Shown: positions 28,791-37,573 of the stretch, in pieces | Layout of the letters: each line of letters begins with the position of its first letter | Position numbering within the stretch: position 1 is the stretch's first letter | Assembly (NCBI GenBank): GCA_003020925.1 | Contig: PXRT01000017.1 | Coordinates: 14,477-78,476 of the forward strand | From: Halobacteriales archaeon QS_6_64_34 | GTDB taxonomy: Archaea > Halobacteriota > Halobacteria > Halobacteriales > Haloarculaceae | Length of the DNA: 64,000 bases | Direction: 5' to 3' | The notes under the pieces: generated by a model | Told to the model about the DNA's origin: nothing | The model's input: only the letters and a program-made list of their open reading frames with translations | The model's database searches: none | Translations under genes and position numbers: made by a program

Positions 28791-29195
28791 CTACTCGCGT
28801 TGGTCTTCGACGTATTGTTTCAGCACATCCAGTGACACCTGCCCCGTCGAGATGAGGCAGTACGAGTCGTTCCAGAACGAGTCGCCCCACAGGTCGGTTT
28901 TCAGTTCATCCTCGTACTCGTTGCGGATGCGACGGGCGGTCGCACCCTTGACTGTGTTGATGAACTTCACGAGGTCCGTGGTTGGTTTCGCTCGGAATAG
29001 GATGTGTACGTGGTCGTCCTCGCCGTCGAGGTTCGTCAGTTCGACGCCGTAGTTGTCCGTGAACCCGCTGATGACCCCGCGAATAAATTGGGTTCGCTCC
29101 TCGGTTAGCACTCCGCGCCGATACTTCGTGGTAAGTATCAGGTGGTAGTGCAGGGAAAACGTCGAGTGCGCTCCCGAGTCGAGGTCGTGCTTCAT
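28791..29195 (-). CDS. tnpA: Y1 HUH transposase TnpA
   Basis: A 134-residue single-strand transposase of the IS200/IS605 family. The HUH motif is His62-Val-His64 (DDHVHILF) and the catalytic tyrosine is Tyr128 (VLKQYVEDQ). Full length, no frameshift. It excises and inserts single-stranded DNA at a tetra/penta-nucleotide target. tnpB follows with one base between. Confidence 0.95.
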   Translation of the reverse strand: MKHDLDSGAHSTFSLHYHLILTTKYRRGVLTEERTQFIRGVISGFTDNYGVELTNLDGEDDHVHILFRAKPTTDLVKFINTVKGATARRIRNEYEDELKTDLWGDSFWNDSYCLISTGQVSLDVLKQYVEDQRE

Positions 29196-29363
29196 TGGGT
29201 TCGGTCAATACTATGCCATCCTACTGCAAAAACGTTGCGACTGCGTGGGACTGTGTGCCAGCTACCGAATCGCGTGTGAGAATTGTGCGGCGCTGTATCC
29301 CCTCCCTGCTTGCGCCTCCCGTTCAGTCGGCGCTCGCTGAGGAAGGGGGCTTAGCGCCTCAAT

Positions 29364-29732
29364 TCAGCTAAATCGCTCATACGGTGTTGCGTTTTCTGCC
29401 ATGGCGTAGGTGTATACCACGTAGTCATCTTCGGTGTCAACTGAGTAGTTCACCGAAGTGAGGTTGTCCCCACTTGAGTTGGATGCCTTCGTCTCGGTGG
29501 GGGTGCGCGCGGTCCATTTCGAACGGGTCTTTTCGCCAATTGAGTTATAATAGTTTACGATATTGCAATATATGCGACATAATTTGGACGAATGTAGCAA
29601 ATAGATGTGGCAACAGGTTTCATGGCGGATAGCGCGCCGTAAACCGGCGTAATTGTTCACCTTCTCAATTATGGCCGTCCGAGAACGAAGCGTGTTTACC
29701 TGACAGAATTCAAATCTCGCTTTTATGGACAA
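29364..29732 (-). pseudogene. AT-rich ORF with haloarchaeal-looking C-terminus, probable gene remnant
   Basis: This 122-codon frame ends next to the left end of the insertion sequence. Its last 50 residues (ARTPTETKASNSSGDNLTSV and VDTEDDYVVYTYAMAENATP) have normal haloarchaeal acidic, Thr-rich composition, while the upstream 70 are rich in Cys, Ile, Lys and Tyr and look like noncoding AT-rich DNA read through. The best explanation is the 3' end of a lost gene joined to AT-rich sequence. A real small gene cannot be excluded. Confidence 0.3.
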
Positions 29733-29917
29733 CTATGCAGTATATAAGGTACTATTAATCGAATCGATGTGTTACAATTGTATATCCACTGGCATTGGTT
29801 GAGATGAAAGAGTTTATTAACTGGTTAATCTCAAGAGGGATTGTCGAAAATGAGAGGACAAACGTTTCAGAATGGGGCGAAAATACTGTCTTTTGACCGA
29901 CTTGACTCCGAATATAT

Positions 29918-29922
29918 GGAGG
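29918..29922 (+). promoter_or_regulatory. Shine-Dalgarno site of urtA
   Basis: GGAGG lies 7 nt before the urtA ATG (29930). Most transcripts in this window appear leaderless, so a canonical ribosome-binding site at optimal spacing is unusual and indicates a leadered transcript. It also fixes the start codon. Confidence 0.7.
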
Positions 29923-29929
29923 AAAAAGA

Positions 29930-31192
29930 ATGAGTGAGTATTCGTTCACTCGCCGGTCGGTGCTGGCAAGCGGTGCGACGGCGCTCGGTCTCTCCGTCGC
30001 CGGCTGTTCCGGCGGTGGTGGTGGGAGTGGCCCGACTGTTGGGGTGCTGGAGGACCGCTCGGGTAACTTCCAGCTCAACGGGACGTCAAAGTGGCAGGCT
30101 ACTCGCCTCGCCCTCGAAGAGATAAACGAGAACGGCGGGCTGCTCGACGAAGAGATAGAAATCGTCGACCCTGACCCCCAGTCGGACAACAGCCGGTATC
30201 AGGAACTCACCGAGCGGCTGATTCTGCAGGACCAGGTAGACGCGCTGTGGGCCGGCTATTCGAGTGCGACCCGGGAGGCCATCCGACCCATCATCAACGA
30301 GAACGAGCAGCTGTACTTCTACACGACCCAGTACGAGGGCGGTGTCTGTGACAACACTATCTTCCCGGTCGGTGCCACGGCACGCCAGCAGCTGGGAATC
30401 GTGACGCCGTATCTGGCCGACGAGTTCGGCGACGATATCTACATCATCGCCGCCGACTACAACTTCGGGCAGCTATCCGGTGACTGGGTGAACGTGCTCG
30501 CTCAGGAAAACGACTACAACATCGTCGGCGAGGAGTACATCCCGCTCGACGAGACTGACTTCTCGTCGGTCATCAACCGGATTCAGAACGAGGACCCCGA
30601 CTTCATCATGTCGATGCTGGTCGGTGCGAACCACGAGAACTTCTACGACCAGCGAGCGACCAACGACATCACCGACATCCCAATCGGTACCTCGACGACG
30701 CTGGCACAGGGCCACGAGCACATTCGTTACGACCCGCCCGCGCTCGCCAACGTCTACGCCGGCGTCAGCTACATGGAAGAACTCGGCGACCTCCGAGACG
30801 GCGAGGACTTCGTCGCGGACTTCTATGACCGCTGGCCGGATGCCAACTACCTCAACCAGGAAGCCCAGAACAACTACTTCTCCGTGTATCTCTGGGCCGA
30901 AGCCGTCGAAGAAGCCGGTACCTTCGACCAGCAGGAAGTCATCAGTGTCCTCGAAGAGGGCCGCGACATCAGCGCCCCCTCCGGCGACCTGACCCTCGAC
31001 GGGGCGACTCACCACATGGAACACGAGATGCGCGTCGGCATCTGTGACGGAAACCACGAAATTTCCTTCGACGGACAGGAACGTATCGGCCCGAGTTTCC
31101 TCCGCGAGGAGGTCGAAGGTGGCGACGGCTGTGACCTCCGTGAGCAGGACAGTACCACCCAATACGTCCCGAGTGACGTCTACGACGTCTAG
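29930..31192 (+). CDS. urtA: Urea/amide ABC transporter substrate-binding lipoprotein UrtA
   Basis: A 420-residue extracytoplasmic binding protein. N-terminus: twin-arginine motif (FTRRSVLASGA) and lipobox LSVAGC (Cys about 27), so Tat-exported and lipid-anchored. The mature part matches the type I binding proteins for urea and short-chain amides (YTTQYEGGVCDNTIFPVGA, AADYNFGQLSGDWVN, GEEYIPLDETDFSSV). First gene of urtABCDE; branched-chain amino acids are a less likely substrate. No urease gene is in the window. Confidence 0.88.
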   Translation: MSEYSFTRRSVLASGATALGLSVAGCSGGGGGSGPTVGVLEDRSGNFQLNGTSKWQATRLALEEINENGGLLDEEIEIVDPDPQSDNSRYQELTERLILQDQVDALWAGYSSATREAIRPIINENEQLYFYTTQYEGGVCDNTIFPVGATARQQLGIVTPYLADEFGDDIYIIAADYNFGQLSGDWVNVLAQENDYNIVGEEYIPLDETDFSSVINRIQNEDPDFIMSMLVGANHENFYDQRATNDITDIPIGTSTTLAQGHEHIRYDPPALANVYAGVSYMEELGDLRDGEDFVADFYDRWPDANYLNQEAQNNYFSVYLWAEAVEEAGTFDQQEVISVLEEGRDISAPSGDLTLDGATHHMEHEMRVGICDGNHEISFDGQERIGPSFLREEVEGGDGCDLREQDSTTQYVPSDVYDV

Positions 31193-31242
31193 ATGGAGAC
31201 AGATGAGTCACGTCATGCAACCGACCTGGACGGTGGTTCGCC

Positions 31243-32157
31243 GTGATTGAAGCCACCCTGTTCGCCATCGTGGTGTACGACATCGCCGCGCTGTTTTTCC
31301 AGTTTCTGAACAGTTTCGGTTTCATCATCCTCGCTACGGTCGGGCTGGCCATCATCTTCGGGATGATGGGTGTCATCAACCTCGCCCACGGCGAGTTCAT
31401 CCTCATCGGCGTCTACGGAACGGCTCTGGCGTATCACGCGGGCATCCCGCTTCCGGCCGCGATGGCCGTCGGCGTCGTCGTCACGACCGTGTTCGGCGTG
31501 GTCATTGAACGGACTATCGTCCGGCACTTCTACGACCGCTTGTTGGACTCGATGGTGGCCACGTGGGGGCTGGCGCTCGTCATCTCCCAGCTGCTGCTCA
31601 TCGTGTTCGGCTCCAGTCTCGACAGTATCGGGACGCCGCTGGGGAGCGTCAGCTACGGCCCGTTCTCGTCGTCGATATACCGGAGCGTGTTGCTCCCGGC
31701 CATCGCGATACTGGTGCTCGCTGGCCTCTACGTGTTGTTCACCCGAACCGAGTTCGGAATCAAGGCGCGGGCTACTATCGAGGACCCCGAGACCGCACGG
31801 GCCATGGGTATCGACACCGACCGGATGTACGTGGCGACGTTCGCTATCGGCTCCGCGCTTGCGGGGCTGACCGGCGCTCTCTACGCCCCTGCACTGGGCT
31901 CGATTACGCCCAACCGCGGAGGGACGTTTCTGGTCGAAGCGTTCGTCGCTGTCGTCGTCGGCGGCCCCTCTGTTATCATTGGCACGCTGTCGGCGTCGGG
32001 TGTGCTCAGCCTGTTCAACGCCGGGGGGAGTTTCTTCTTCGGAACGTTTACCGGGCAGATGCTGTTGTTGCTCGTCGCGATAGTCGCGCTCCGGGTCCTG
32101 CCGGACGGCATCACCGGTTACGTGGACGACTGGCGCCAACGCAGGAGGGAGGGCTGA
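31243..32157 (+). CDS. urtB: Urea ABC transporter permease UrtB
   Basis: A 304-residue LivH-type permease with about 8 membrane segments. The family motif GMMGVINLAHGEFILIG occurs near residue 40, and FLVEAFVAVVVGGPSVIIGTLSA near 225. GTG 31243 is the only good start in frame. It follows urtA by 50 nt and precedes urtC by 3 nt. Confidence 0.9.
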   Translation: MIEATLFAIVVYDIAALFFQFLNSFGFIILATVGLAIIFGMMGVINLAHGEFILIGVYGTALAYHAGIPLPAAMAVGVVVTTVFGVVIERTIVRHFYDRLLDSMVATWGLALVISQLLLIVFGSSLDSIGTPLGSVSYGPFSSSIYRSVLLPAIAILVLAGLYVLFTRTEFGIKARATIEDPETARAMGIDTDRMYVATFAIGSALAGLTGALYAPALGSITPNRGGTFLVEAFVAVVVGGPSVIIGTLSASGVLSLFNAGGSFFFGTFTGQMLLLLVAIVALRVLPDGITGYVDDWRQRRREG

Positions 32158-32160
32158 GCA

Positions 32161-33273
32161 ATGAGTGACGCTGCCGACACGGTCAGCAGAATCCGGGGAC
32201 GGCTCGAAGGCCCGAACACCTACGGCAACTCACGGGCGTTCTGGGTCGGGTTCGCCGTCTTGGTCACCGCTCTGGCCGCGTATCCACAGATGACCGACCC
32301 CTACACCGTTATTCAGACTGCTCGCTACTTCGCCGTCGCGTTTCTCGCCTTGAGCCTCTGTTTCATCTGGGGGTACGCCGGCGTGTTGAGCTTCGGCCAG
32401 GTCGCCTTCTTCGGCGTGGCAGCCTACACCTTCGGTGCCATCGGTATCAACCTCTCGTCGGCGACGGGTGTCACCGTCGCCATCGTGGGGGCCGTCGCCG
32501 TCGGGACCCTGGCCGCCGCGCTGCTGGGCTACTTCATGTTCTACGGGGGTGTCCGGGACACCTACGTGACGATAATGACGCTCGTCGTGGCGCTCGTATT
32601 GAACACGTTCATGGCCCAGACGGCGGGCAGCGAGTGGGCCATCGGTGAGGCCCAGCTCGGCGGATTCAACGGGATGACCGGAATCCCGAATCTCACGCTG
32701 GGCATCGGTGAGACCGGCATCGTCTTCGAGCGGGCCGGACTCTACTACGCGTTGCTCGTCTCGCTCGTCGTCGCCTATCTGGGCCTGCGGGTCCTGCTCA
32801 ACAGCTCGTTCGGGATGACGATGGTCGCGATTCGTGAAGACGAGGCCCGAACCGAGACGTTCGGCTACGACGTACCGTTCGTGAAACTCGTCGTCTTCAC
32901 CATCGGTGGCGCCATAGCCGCCGTCGGCGGCGTGTTTTATGCCAGCTGGGGCAACTACGTCGACCCCAGCGTCTTCGGCATCGCCTTCGCCGCGCTGCCC
33001 GTCGTCTGGGTCAGCGTCGGCGGCCGCGAGTCGCTTCTCGGCGCCATCGGCGCGACGCTGGCCATCGAGCAGATGCGAACCGCGCTGTCCAGCGGTATCG
33101 GCCCCATCGGCTCGGAGTGGGCTCTCGTCATCGTCGGCGGGCTCCTGTTGAGCGTGATTCTGTTCATGCCAGCCGGTGTCGTCCCGACGCTGGATAGCCT
33201 CGTCGACAGCGTTCAGGACCGGCGCTCCGACCAAGGTCAGTCGACACAACCGACCGAGGAGGCAGTCGAATGA
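32161..33273 (+). CDS. urtC: Urea ABC transporter permease UrtC
   Basis: A 370-residue LivM-type permease with about 10 membrane segments. Motifs: WGYAGVLSFGQVAFFGVAAY near residue 80 and AIREDEARTETFGYD (the EAA-like coupling loop) near 220. Overlaps urtD by 4 nt. Pairs with UrtB to form the channel of the importer. Confidence 0.9.
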   Translation: MSDAADTVSRIRGRLEGPNTYGNSRAFWVGFAVLVTALAAYPQMTDPYTVIQTARYFAVAFLALSLCFIWGYAGVLSFGQVAFFGVAAYTFGAIGINLSSATGVTVAIVGAVAVGTLAAALLGYFMFYGGVRDTYVTIMTLVVALVLNTFMAQTAGSEWAIGEAQLGGFNGMTGIPNLTLGIGETGIVFERAGLYYALLVSLVVAYLGLRVLLNSSFGMTMVAIREDEARTETFGYDVPFVKLVVFTIGGAIAAVGGVFYASWGNYVDPSVFGIAFAALPVVWVSVGGRESLLGAIGATLAIEQMRTALSSGIGPIGSEWALVIVGGLLLSVILFMPAGVVPTLDSLVDSVQDRRSDQGQSTQPTEEAVE

Positions 33274-34040
33274 GTACCCAAGATATCAACGTCAAGCAAC
33301 AGCCCGCTGTCGCCGCGACCGGTGGCGACACCGATACGCTGCTCGCGACCGAACAGCTAACGAAGAAGTTCGGCGGCCTCACCGCCGTCGACAGCGTCGA
33401 CTTTTCGATTACCGAGGGCGAGATACGGTGTCTCATCGGCCCCAACGGGGCCGGGAAGAGCACGCTGCTCGAACTGATTACCGGCCAGCTCTCGCCGACC
33501 GAGGGCAACATCTACTTCGACGGTACTGACCTGACCGGGCTGGATACCCACGCGCGAATCGACACCGGCCTCAGCGTCAAGTTCCAGTCCCCACACGTCT
33601 ACGAGAACCTCTCGGTCACCGAGAACCTGCGCGTGCCGCTGCAGCGCACGGACCGAGATACACAGCGCGTGCTGGCCGAGACGCTGGACCGAATCGCACT
33701 CAGCGGCGAGGCCGACACTCAGGCCAGCGAACTCTCACACGGCGAGAAACAGCGCCTGGAAATCGGGATGGCGATAACGCTGGACCCGAAACTAATGCTG
33801 CTCGACGAGCCGGTGGCCGGGATGTCGATTGACGAGACCGACGACGTCGCGAAACTGATTCGCTCGCTCCACGACGACGGGATGACGTTTCTCGTCGTCG
33901 AGCACGACATGGAGTTCGTCCGGCGCATCTCCGAACGCGTTACCGTGCTGGACCAAGGGTCGATTCTCCGGCAGGGGCCCATCGAAGATATCGAGTCCGA
34001 CGACGAGGTCCGCCGTATCTACTTGGGGGAGGACGCGTGA
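33270..34040 (+). CDS. urtD: Urea ABC transporter ATP-binding protein UrtD
   Basis: A 256-residue LivG-type ATPase: Walker A GPNGAGKST (about 57), signature LSHGEKQRLEIG (an LSHGE form typical of this subfamily), Walker B MLLDEPVAGM. A 25-residue N-terminal extension precedes the ATPase core. It overlaps both urtC and urtE by 4 nt. Confidence 0.92.
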   Translation: MSTQDINVKQQPAVAATGGDTDTLLATEQLTKKFGGLTAVDSVDFSITEGEIRCLIGPNGAGKSTLLELITGQLSPTEGNIYFDGTDLTGLDTHARIDTGLSVKFQSPHVYENLSVTENLRVPLQRTDRDTQRVLAETLDRIALSGEADTQASELSHGEKQRLEIGMAITLDPKLMLLDEPVAGMSIDETDDVAKLIRSLHDDGMTFLVVEHDMEFVRRISERVTVLDQGSILRQGPIEDIESDDEVRRIYLGEDA

Positions 34041-34732
34041 CTCTCGAAGTCGAGCACCTCGACGCCGGCTACGACGCCACGCCGATACTCCGAGACGTGT
34101 CGTTCAGCGTCGAAGACGGCGAAATCGTCGGTATCGTCGGCCGCAACGGCGTCGGGAAGACGACGCTGTTGAAGGCGATTATGGGGCTACTCGAACCCGA
34201 ATCCGGGACAGTCCGGTTCAATGGCGAGGAGTTGACCGATGAACCGGCCAACGTCCACGCCGACCACAGTATCGGGTACGTCCCACAGGGCCGTGACGTC
34301 TTCCCCGGGCTGACGGTCGACCAGAACCTCACCATCGGCGAGAGTATCGGTGACGACGAGACCCGCTACGAGCAGGTCTATGACTACTTCCCCATCCTCG
34401 AAGAGCGCACAGACCAGGATGCCGGGACGATGAGTGGTGGCCAGCAACAGATGCTCGCCATCGGCCGCGCGCTCGTCGGCGACCCCGACCTGCTGTTGGT
34501 CGACGAACCGTCGGAGGGCGTCCAGCCCTCTATCGTACAGTCGATTACCGAGGACCTGGAACGAATCAACGAGGAGTTCGGCACGACGATTCTCTTCGTC
34601 GAGCAGAACCTCTCCGTGATTCAGGGGCTCGCCGAGCGGTGTTACGCCATCGACCACGGCGAGATTGTCGACGAAATCACCGGCGATGCGGTCAGCGAGC
34701 GCTCCCGGCTCGAAGAGTACCTGGTCGTTTAA
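34037..34732 (+). CDS. urtE: Urea ABC transporter ATP-binding protein UrtE
   Basis: A 231-residue LivF-type ATPase: Walker A GRNGVGKTT, signature MSGGQQQMLAIGRAL, Walker B LLLVDEPSEGVQP. Starts with GTG inside the urtD stop region (GTGA). Last gene of the urea importer operon, which meets the aconitase gene head-on. Confidence 0.92.
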   Translation: MTLEVEHLDAGYDATPILRDVSFSVEDGEIVGIVGRNGVGKTTLLKAIMGLLEPESGTVRFNGEELTDEPANVHADHSIGYVPQGRDVFPGLTVDQNLTIGESIGDDETRYEQVYDYFPILEERTDQDAGTMSGGQQQMLAIGRALVGDPDLLLVDEPSEGVQPSIVQSITEDLERINEEFGTTILFVEQNLSVIQGLAERCYAIDHGEIVDEITGDAVSERSRLEEYLVV

Positions 34733-34844
34733 CGAGTGACGGACGCTGCGTTCTCCCCGGCCGCGTATCGGCGACGCTCACGGATAACGTAAAAAATCGG
34801 GGTAAGACAGCCGACTCCCTCGCGGGTCGCTCCGCTCGGGTATT

Positions 34845-34865
34845 CGAGGTCGCTACACGACCTCG
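34845..34865. terminator. Hairpin between convergent urtE and acn
   Basis: CGAGGTCG-CTACA-CGACCTCG is a perfect 8-bp stem just before the aconitase stop codon (34868) and about 110 nt after urtE. It can serve as a shared termination signal or a barrier between the convergent transcripts. A short A-run (cgtaaaaaat, around 34790) precedes it. Confidence 0.5.
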
Positions 34866-34867
34866 CT

Positions 34868-36844
34868 TCAGTCGTCTGCGGGCGCGGCGCCGCCTTCGTC
34901 CTCGTGTTGCATCTTCGTGTGCGAGAGCTTCCCGCCAGCGGCGAGAATCTCGCGTTCACGGGCGGAGGCGTCGAGGTTGGCGGTCGCCTCCCAGTCGCCG
35001 TTGATGGAGATGGTGAACTCCTCCTGACCGGACTCGACGGCGTCGGCCACGTCGTCGACAATCTGGATGTCGTCGCCCTGCTCGATTTTCTCGTAGGTCT
35101 CGGCGTCGATTTCGAGCGGGACGATGCCGAAGTTAAAGAGGTTCGCCTTGTGGATGCGGGCGAAGCTCTGGGCACAGACCGCTTCGATGCCCAGATACAT
35201 CGGACACAGGGCCGCGTGTTCGCGCGAGGAGCCCTGGCCGTAGTTCTCGCCGGCGACCAGCACGCCGCCGTCGGCGTCCAGCGCGCGCTGGGCGAACGTG
35301 TCGTCGATTCGCGACAGCGTGAACTCCGAGAGCTTCGGGATGTTCGACCGGTACATCAGGATGTCCTGCGTGGCCGGCATGATGTGGTCGGTGGTGATGT
35401 TGTCCGCCATCTTCAGGAGGGCTTCACCGCCGACATCTGTTTCGAGGGGGTCTTTCAGCGGCACGTCGGCGATGTTGGGCCCCTTGATGAGCTCGTCGTC
35501 GACGGCCTCGTCGGGCGCGATGAGGTCCGATTCGGAGCTGCCGATATACGTGTCGGGCATCTCCAGGCCGGGGGCCTCGAGGTCGCCCAGTTCGTCGGCC
35601 AGGTCACGCGGGTCGACGATTTCGCCCTTGATGGCCGCCGCGGTAGCGACCTCCGGCGAGCAGAGATAGACGTTGTCGTCCTCGATACCGGAGCGACCCT
35701 CGAAGTTCCGGTTGAAGGTCCGCAGCGACACCGAGTCGCTGGCGGGGACGTGGCCGATGCCGATACAGGCACCACACGTCGCTTCCGAGAAGTTGACGCC
35801 GGCGGCCATCATCTCGGCAGTCCAGCCCTCGCGGGCCAGCATCTCGGAGGCCTGCTTGGAGCCGGGGGCGACAATCATCTCGGTCTTCTTGTCGATGTTG
35901 CGCCCTTCGAGCATCTTCGCGCCGGGGAGGATGTCCTCGTAGGCGCCGTTCGTACAGGAGCCAATCATCACCTGGTCGACGTCGACGCCGGCGACCTCGC
36001 TGACCGGAACGACGTTGTCCGGCATGGAGGGTTTGGCGATGAGCGGCTCGATGTCCGAGAGGTCGACGACGATTTCGTCGGCGTACTCGGCGTCCTCGTC
36101 GGGGCCGATGTCGACGAACTCGTCCCCGCGACCGAGTCGTTCGAGGTAGTCTTTGGTCTGGTCGTCGGTCGGGAAGATGGAGGAGGTCGCGCCCAGTTCC
36201 GTCCCCATGTTGGTGATGGTGGTCCGCTCGGGCACGGTCAGCGTCTCGACGCCGGGACCGGTGTATTCGAGCACCTTGCCGACGCCGCCCTTGACCGAGA
36301 GCCGGCGGAGCAGTTCGAGGATGACGTCCTTGGCGGTACCCCACTCGGGGAGTTCGCCTTCGAGTCGGACGCTGACGACCTCGGGCATCTCGATGAAGTA
36401 GGAGCCACCGCCCATGGCGACGGCGACGTCGAGGCCGCCGGCGCCGATGGCGAGTTCGCCCAGCCCACCGGGCGTGGGGGTGTGTGAGTCGGAGCCCAGC
36501 ATCGTCTTGCCGGGCGTGGCGAAGTTCTCCTTGTGGACGTTGTGGCAGATACCGTTGCCGGGCCGCGAGAAGTGCGCACCGAAGGTTCCCGCAGCGGAGC
36601 GCAGGAAGCGGTGGTCGTCCGTGTTCTTGAAGTCGAACTGGTAGGTCTGGTGGTCACAGTACTGGGCGGCGAGTTCGGTCTGGACCTCGTCTAGGTCCAG
36701 GGCCTCGAACTGCAGCCAGACGAGCGTCCCCGTCGTGTCCTGTGTCAGCACCTGGTCTATCTCGATACCGATCTCCTCGCCGGGTGTAAGCTCCCCTTCG
36801 ACGAGATGGTCGTCGAGAATTTTTTCCGTGAGCGTCTGTCCCAT
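34868..36844 (-). CDS. acn: Aconitate hydratase
   Basis: TCA-cycle enzyme converting citrate to isocitrate with a [4Fe-4S] cluster. The 658-residue protein has the cluster cysteines in IGSCTNG and ATCGACIG, the substrate motifs (GKTMLGSDSHTPTPGG) and the swivel domain (GENYGQGSSREHAAL). I use the ATG at 36844 (MGQTLTEKIL) because TTTATAC at 36871-36877 on the minus strand then sits 27 nt upstream. The frame could start four codons earlier. Confidence 0.96.
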   Translation of the reverse strand: MGQTLTEKILDDHLVEGELTPGEEIGIEIDQVLTQDTTGTLVWLQFEALDLDEVQTELAAQYCDHQTYQFDFKNTDDHRFLRSAAGTFGAHFSRPGNGICHNVHKENFATPGKTMLGSDSHTPTPGGLGELAIGAGGLDVAVAMGGGSYFIEMPEVVSVRLEGELPEWGTAKDVILELLRRLSVKGGVGKVLEYTGPGVETLTVPERTTITNMGTELGATSSIFPTDDQTKDYLERLGRGDEFVDIGPDEDAEYADEIVVDLSDIEPLIAKPSMPDNVVPVSEVAGVDVDQVMIGSCTNGAYEDILPGAKMLEGRNIDKKTEMIVAPGSKQASEMLAREGWTAEMMAAGVNFSEATCGACIGIGHVPASDSVSLRTFNRNFEGRSGIEDDNVYLCSPEVATAAAIKGEIVDPRDLADELGDLEAPGLEMPDTYIGSSESDLIAPDEAVDDELIKGPNIADVPLKDPLETDVGGEALLKMADNITTDHIMPATQDILMYRSNIPKLSEFTLSRIDDTFAQRALDADGGVLVAGENYGQGSSREHAALCPMYLGIEAVCAQSFARIHKANLFNFGIVPLEIDAETYEKIEQGDDIQIVDDVADAVESGQEEFTISINGDWEATANLDASAREREILAAGGKLSHTKMQHEDEGGAAPADD

Positions 36845-36865
36845 AACGTCCGCCAATCGACGGCG

Positions 36866-36884
36866 CGCGGGTATAAATCCCGCG
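36866..36884 (-). promoter_or_regulatory. acn promoter: TATA box inside an inverted repeat
   Basis: The TATA element TATAAAT (36872-36878) is flanked by perfect 6-bp arms, CGCGGG (36866-36871) and CCCGCG (36879-36884). A regulator binding these arms would cover the TATA box and repress. It lies 27 nt from the acn start. Confidence 0.5.
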
Positions 36885-36978
36885 TATCCCTCCCTATTTT
36901 CACCATCCGACAGCCCCCGACCGGGGTTTTTGAGGGTTCGAACAGCAGCGTTTTCGCCGTGGCGGTGCCAGCGACGGT

Positions 36979-37443
36979 ATGTTCAGGAGTGGGCAGTTCG
37001 TGGCCGAGCGGCTCGAGGACCTCACAGCGGCACAGATACAGCCAAACGGCGTCGACCTGACGCTGGGCGCGGTGTACGAGCAGGTCGAACCCGGGCGCAT
37101 CGACCGGGAGGGCAAGACTGTCGGCGAGCGCCGGGCGGTCGAGCCCGACGACGGCGTCTACACGCTCGCTTCTGGAGGATATATCGTCGAGTACGGCGAC
37201 CGCGTGGTCATCCCCGAGGGCCACGTGGGTTTTCTCTACCCCCGGTCGTCGCTGCTGCGCAACTCCTGTATGCTGGATACGGCCGTCTGGGACGCCGGCT
37301 ACGAGGGTCGCGGCGAGGGACTGCTGGAGGTCCATCACCCAATCGAACTGGAAGCCGGCGCGCGCATCGCCCAGCTCGTCCTCGCCGAGGCGGCCCACGA
37401 GGGGAGTTACGAGGGGAGCTATCAGGGGGAAAATATCGAGTAA
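36979..37443 (+). CDS. dut: dUTPase/dCTP deaminase family protein
   Basis: A 154-residue trimeric dUTPase-fold enzyme that removes dUTP or deaminates dCTP. Motifs: PNGVDLTLG near residue 24, GFLYPRSSLLRNSCMLDTAVW with DAGYEGRGEG near 85-115, and GARIAQLVLAE near 130. In dCTP deaminases the loop includes a catalytic Glu (here EGRGEG); haloarchaeal proteins of this length are usually called dUTPase. It is divergent from acn. Confidence 0.85.
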   Translation: MFRSGQFVAERLEDLTAAQIQPNGVDLTLGAVYEQVEPGRIDREGKTVGERRAVEPDDGVYTLASGGYIVEYGDRVVIPEGHVGFLYPRSSLLRNSCMLDTAVWDAGYEGRGEGLLEVHHPIELEAGARIAQLVLAEAAHEGSYEGSYQGENIE

Positions 37444-37573
37444 TATCCCCCGGTGGTGGCAATGTCGGGCGACTGGTGTCGCTGACAGTACTCGTCTCGG
37501 CTCGCCACACGTCTTCGATGTGGCTCGTGCCGTTTGCCAGAGTTTTATGTAAGTCGCAGTCGCAATCCGTTAC

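Larger units (their letters stand above)
27537..29363 (-). mobile_element. IS200/IS605-type insertion sequence with tnpA and tnpB
   Basis: A complete-looking element carrying tnpA (28791-29195) and tnpB (27548-28789) on the minus strand. The right end is marked by CCCTACCCT (27541-27549) pairing perfectly with AGGGTAGGG (27582-27590), a hairpin overlapping the end of tnpB. The left end probably lies in 29299-29363, where CCCCTCCCT (29299-29307) and AGGAAGGGG (29340-29348) form a nearly perfect hairpin. IS605-family elements have subterminal hairpins instead of inverted repeats and make no target duplication. Exact boundaries are estimates. Confidence 0.85.
29196..29929. other. AT-rich gap between the insertion sequence and urtA
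   Basis: Besides the IS left end (to about 29363) and the remnant ORF, this 734-nt gap holds no gene. From about 29520 to 29930 base composition drops well below the surroundings, with several TATA-like stretches. The promoter of urtA should lie in the last 150 nt (ttgtcgaaaatgag, aatatatgg). No tRNA or other RNA gene was recognised. Confidence 0.5.

Noticed and set aside
29755..30189. 144-codon minus-strand frame over the urtA start
   Set aside because: Ser/Pro-rich shadow of urtA extended through AT-rich intergenic DNA.
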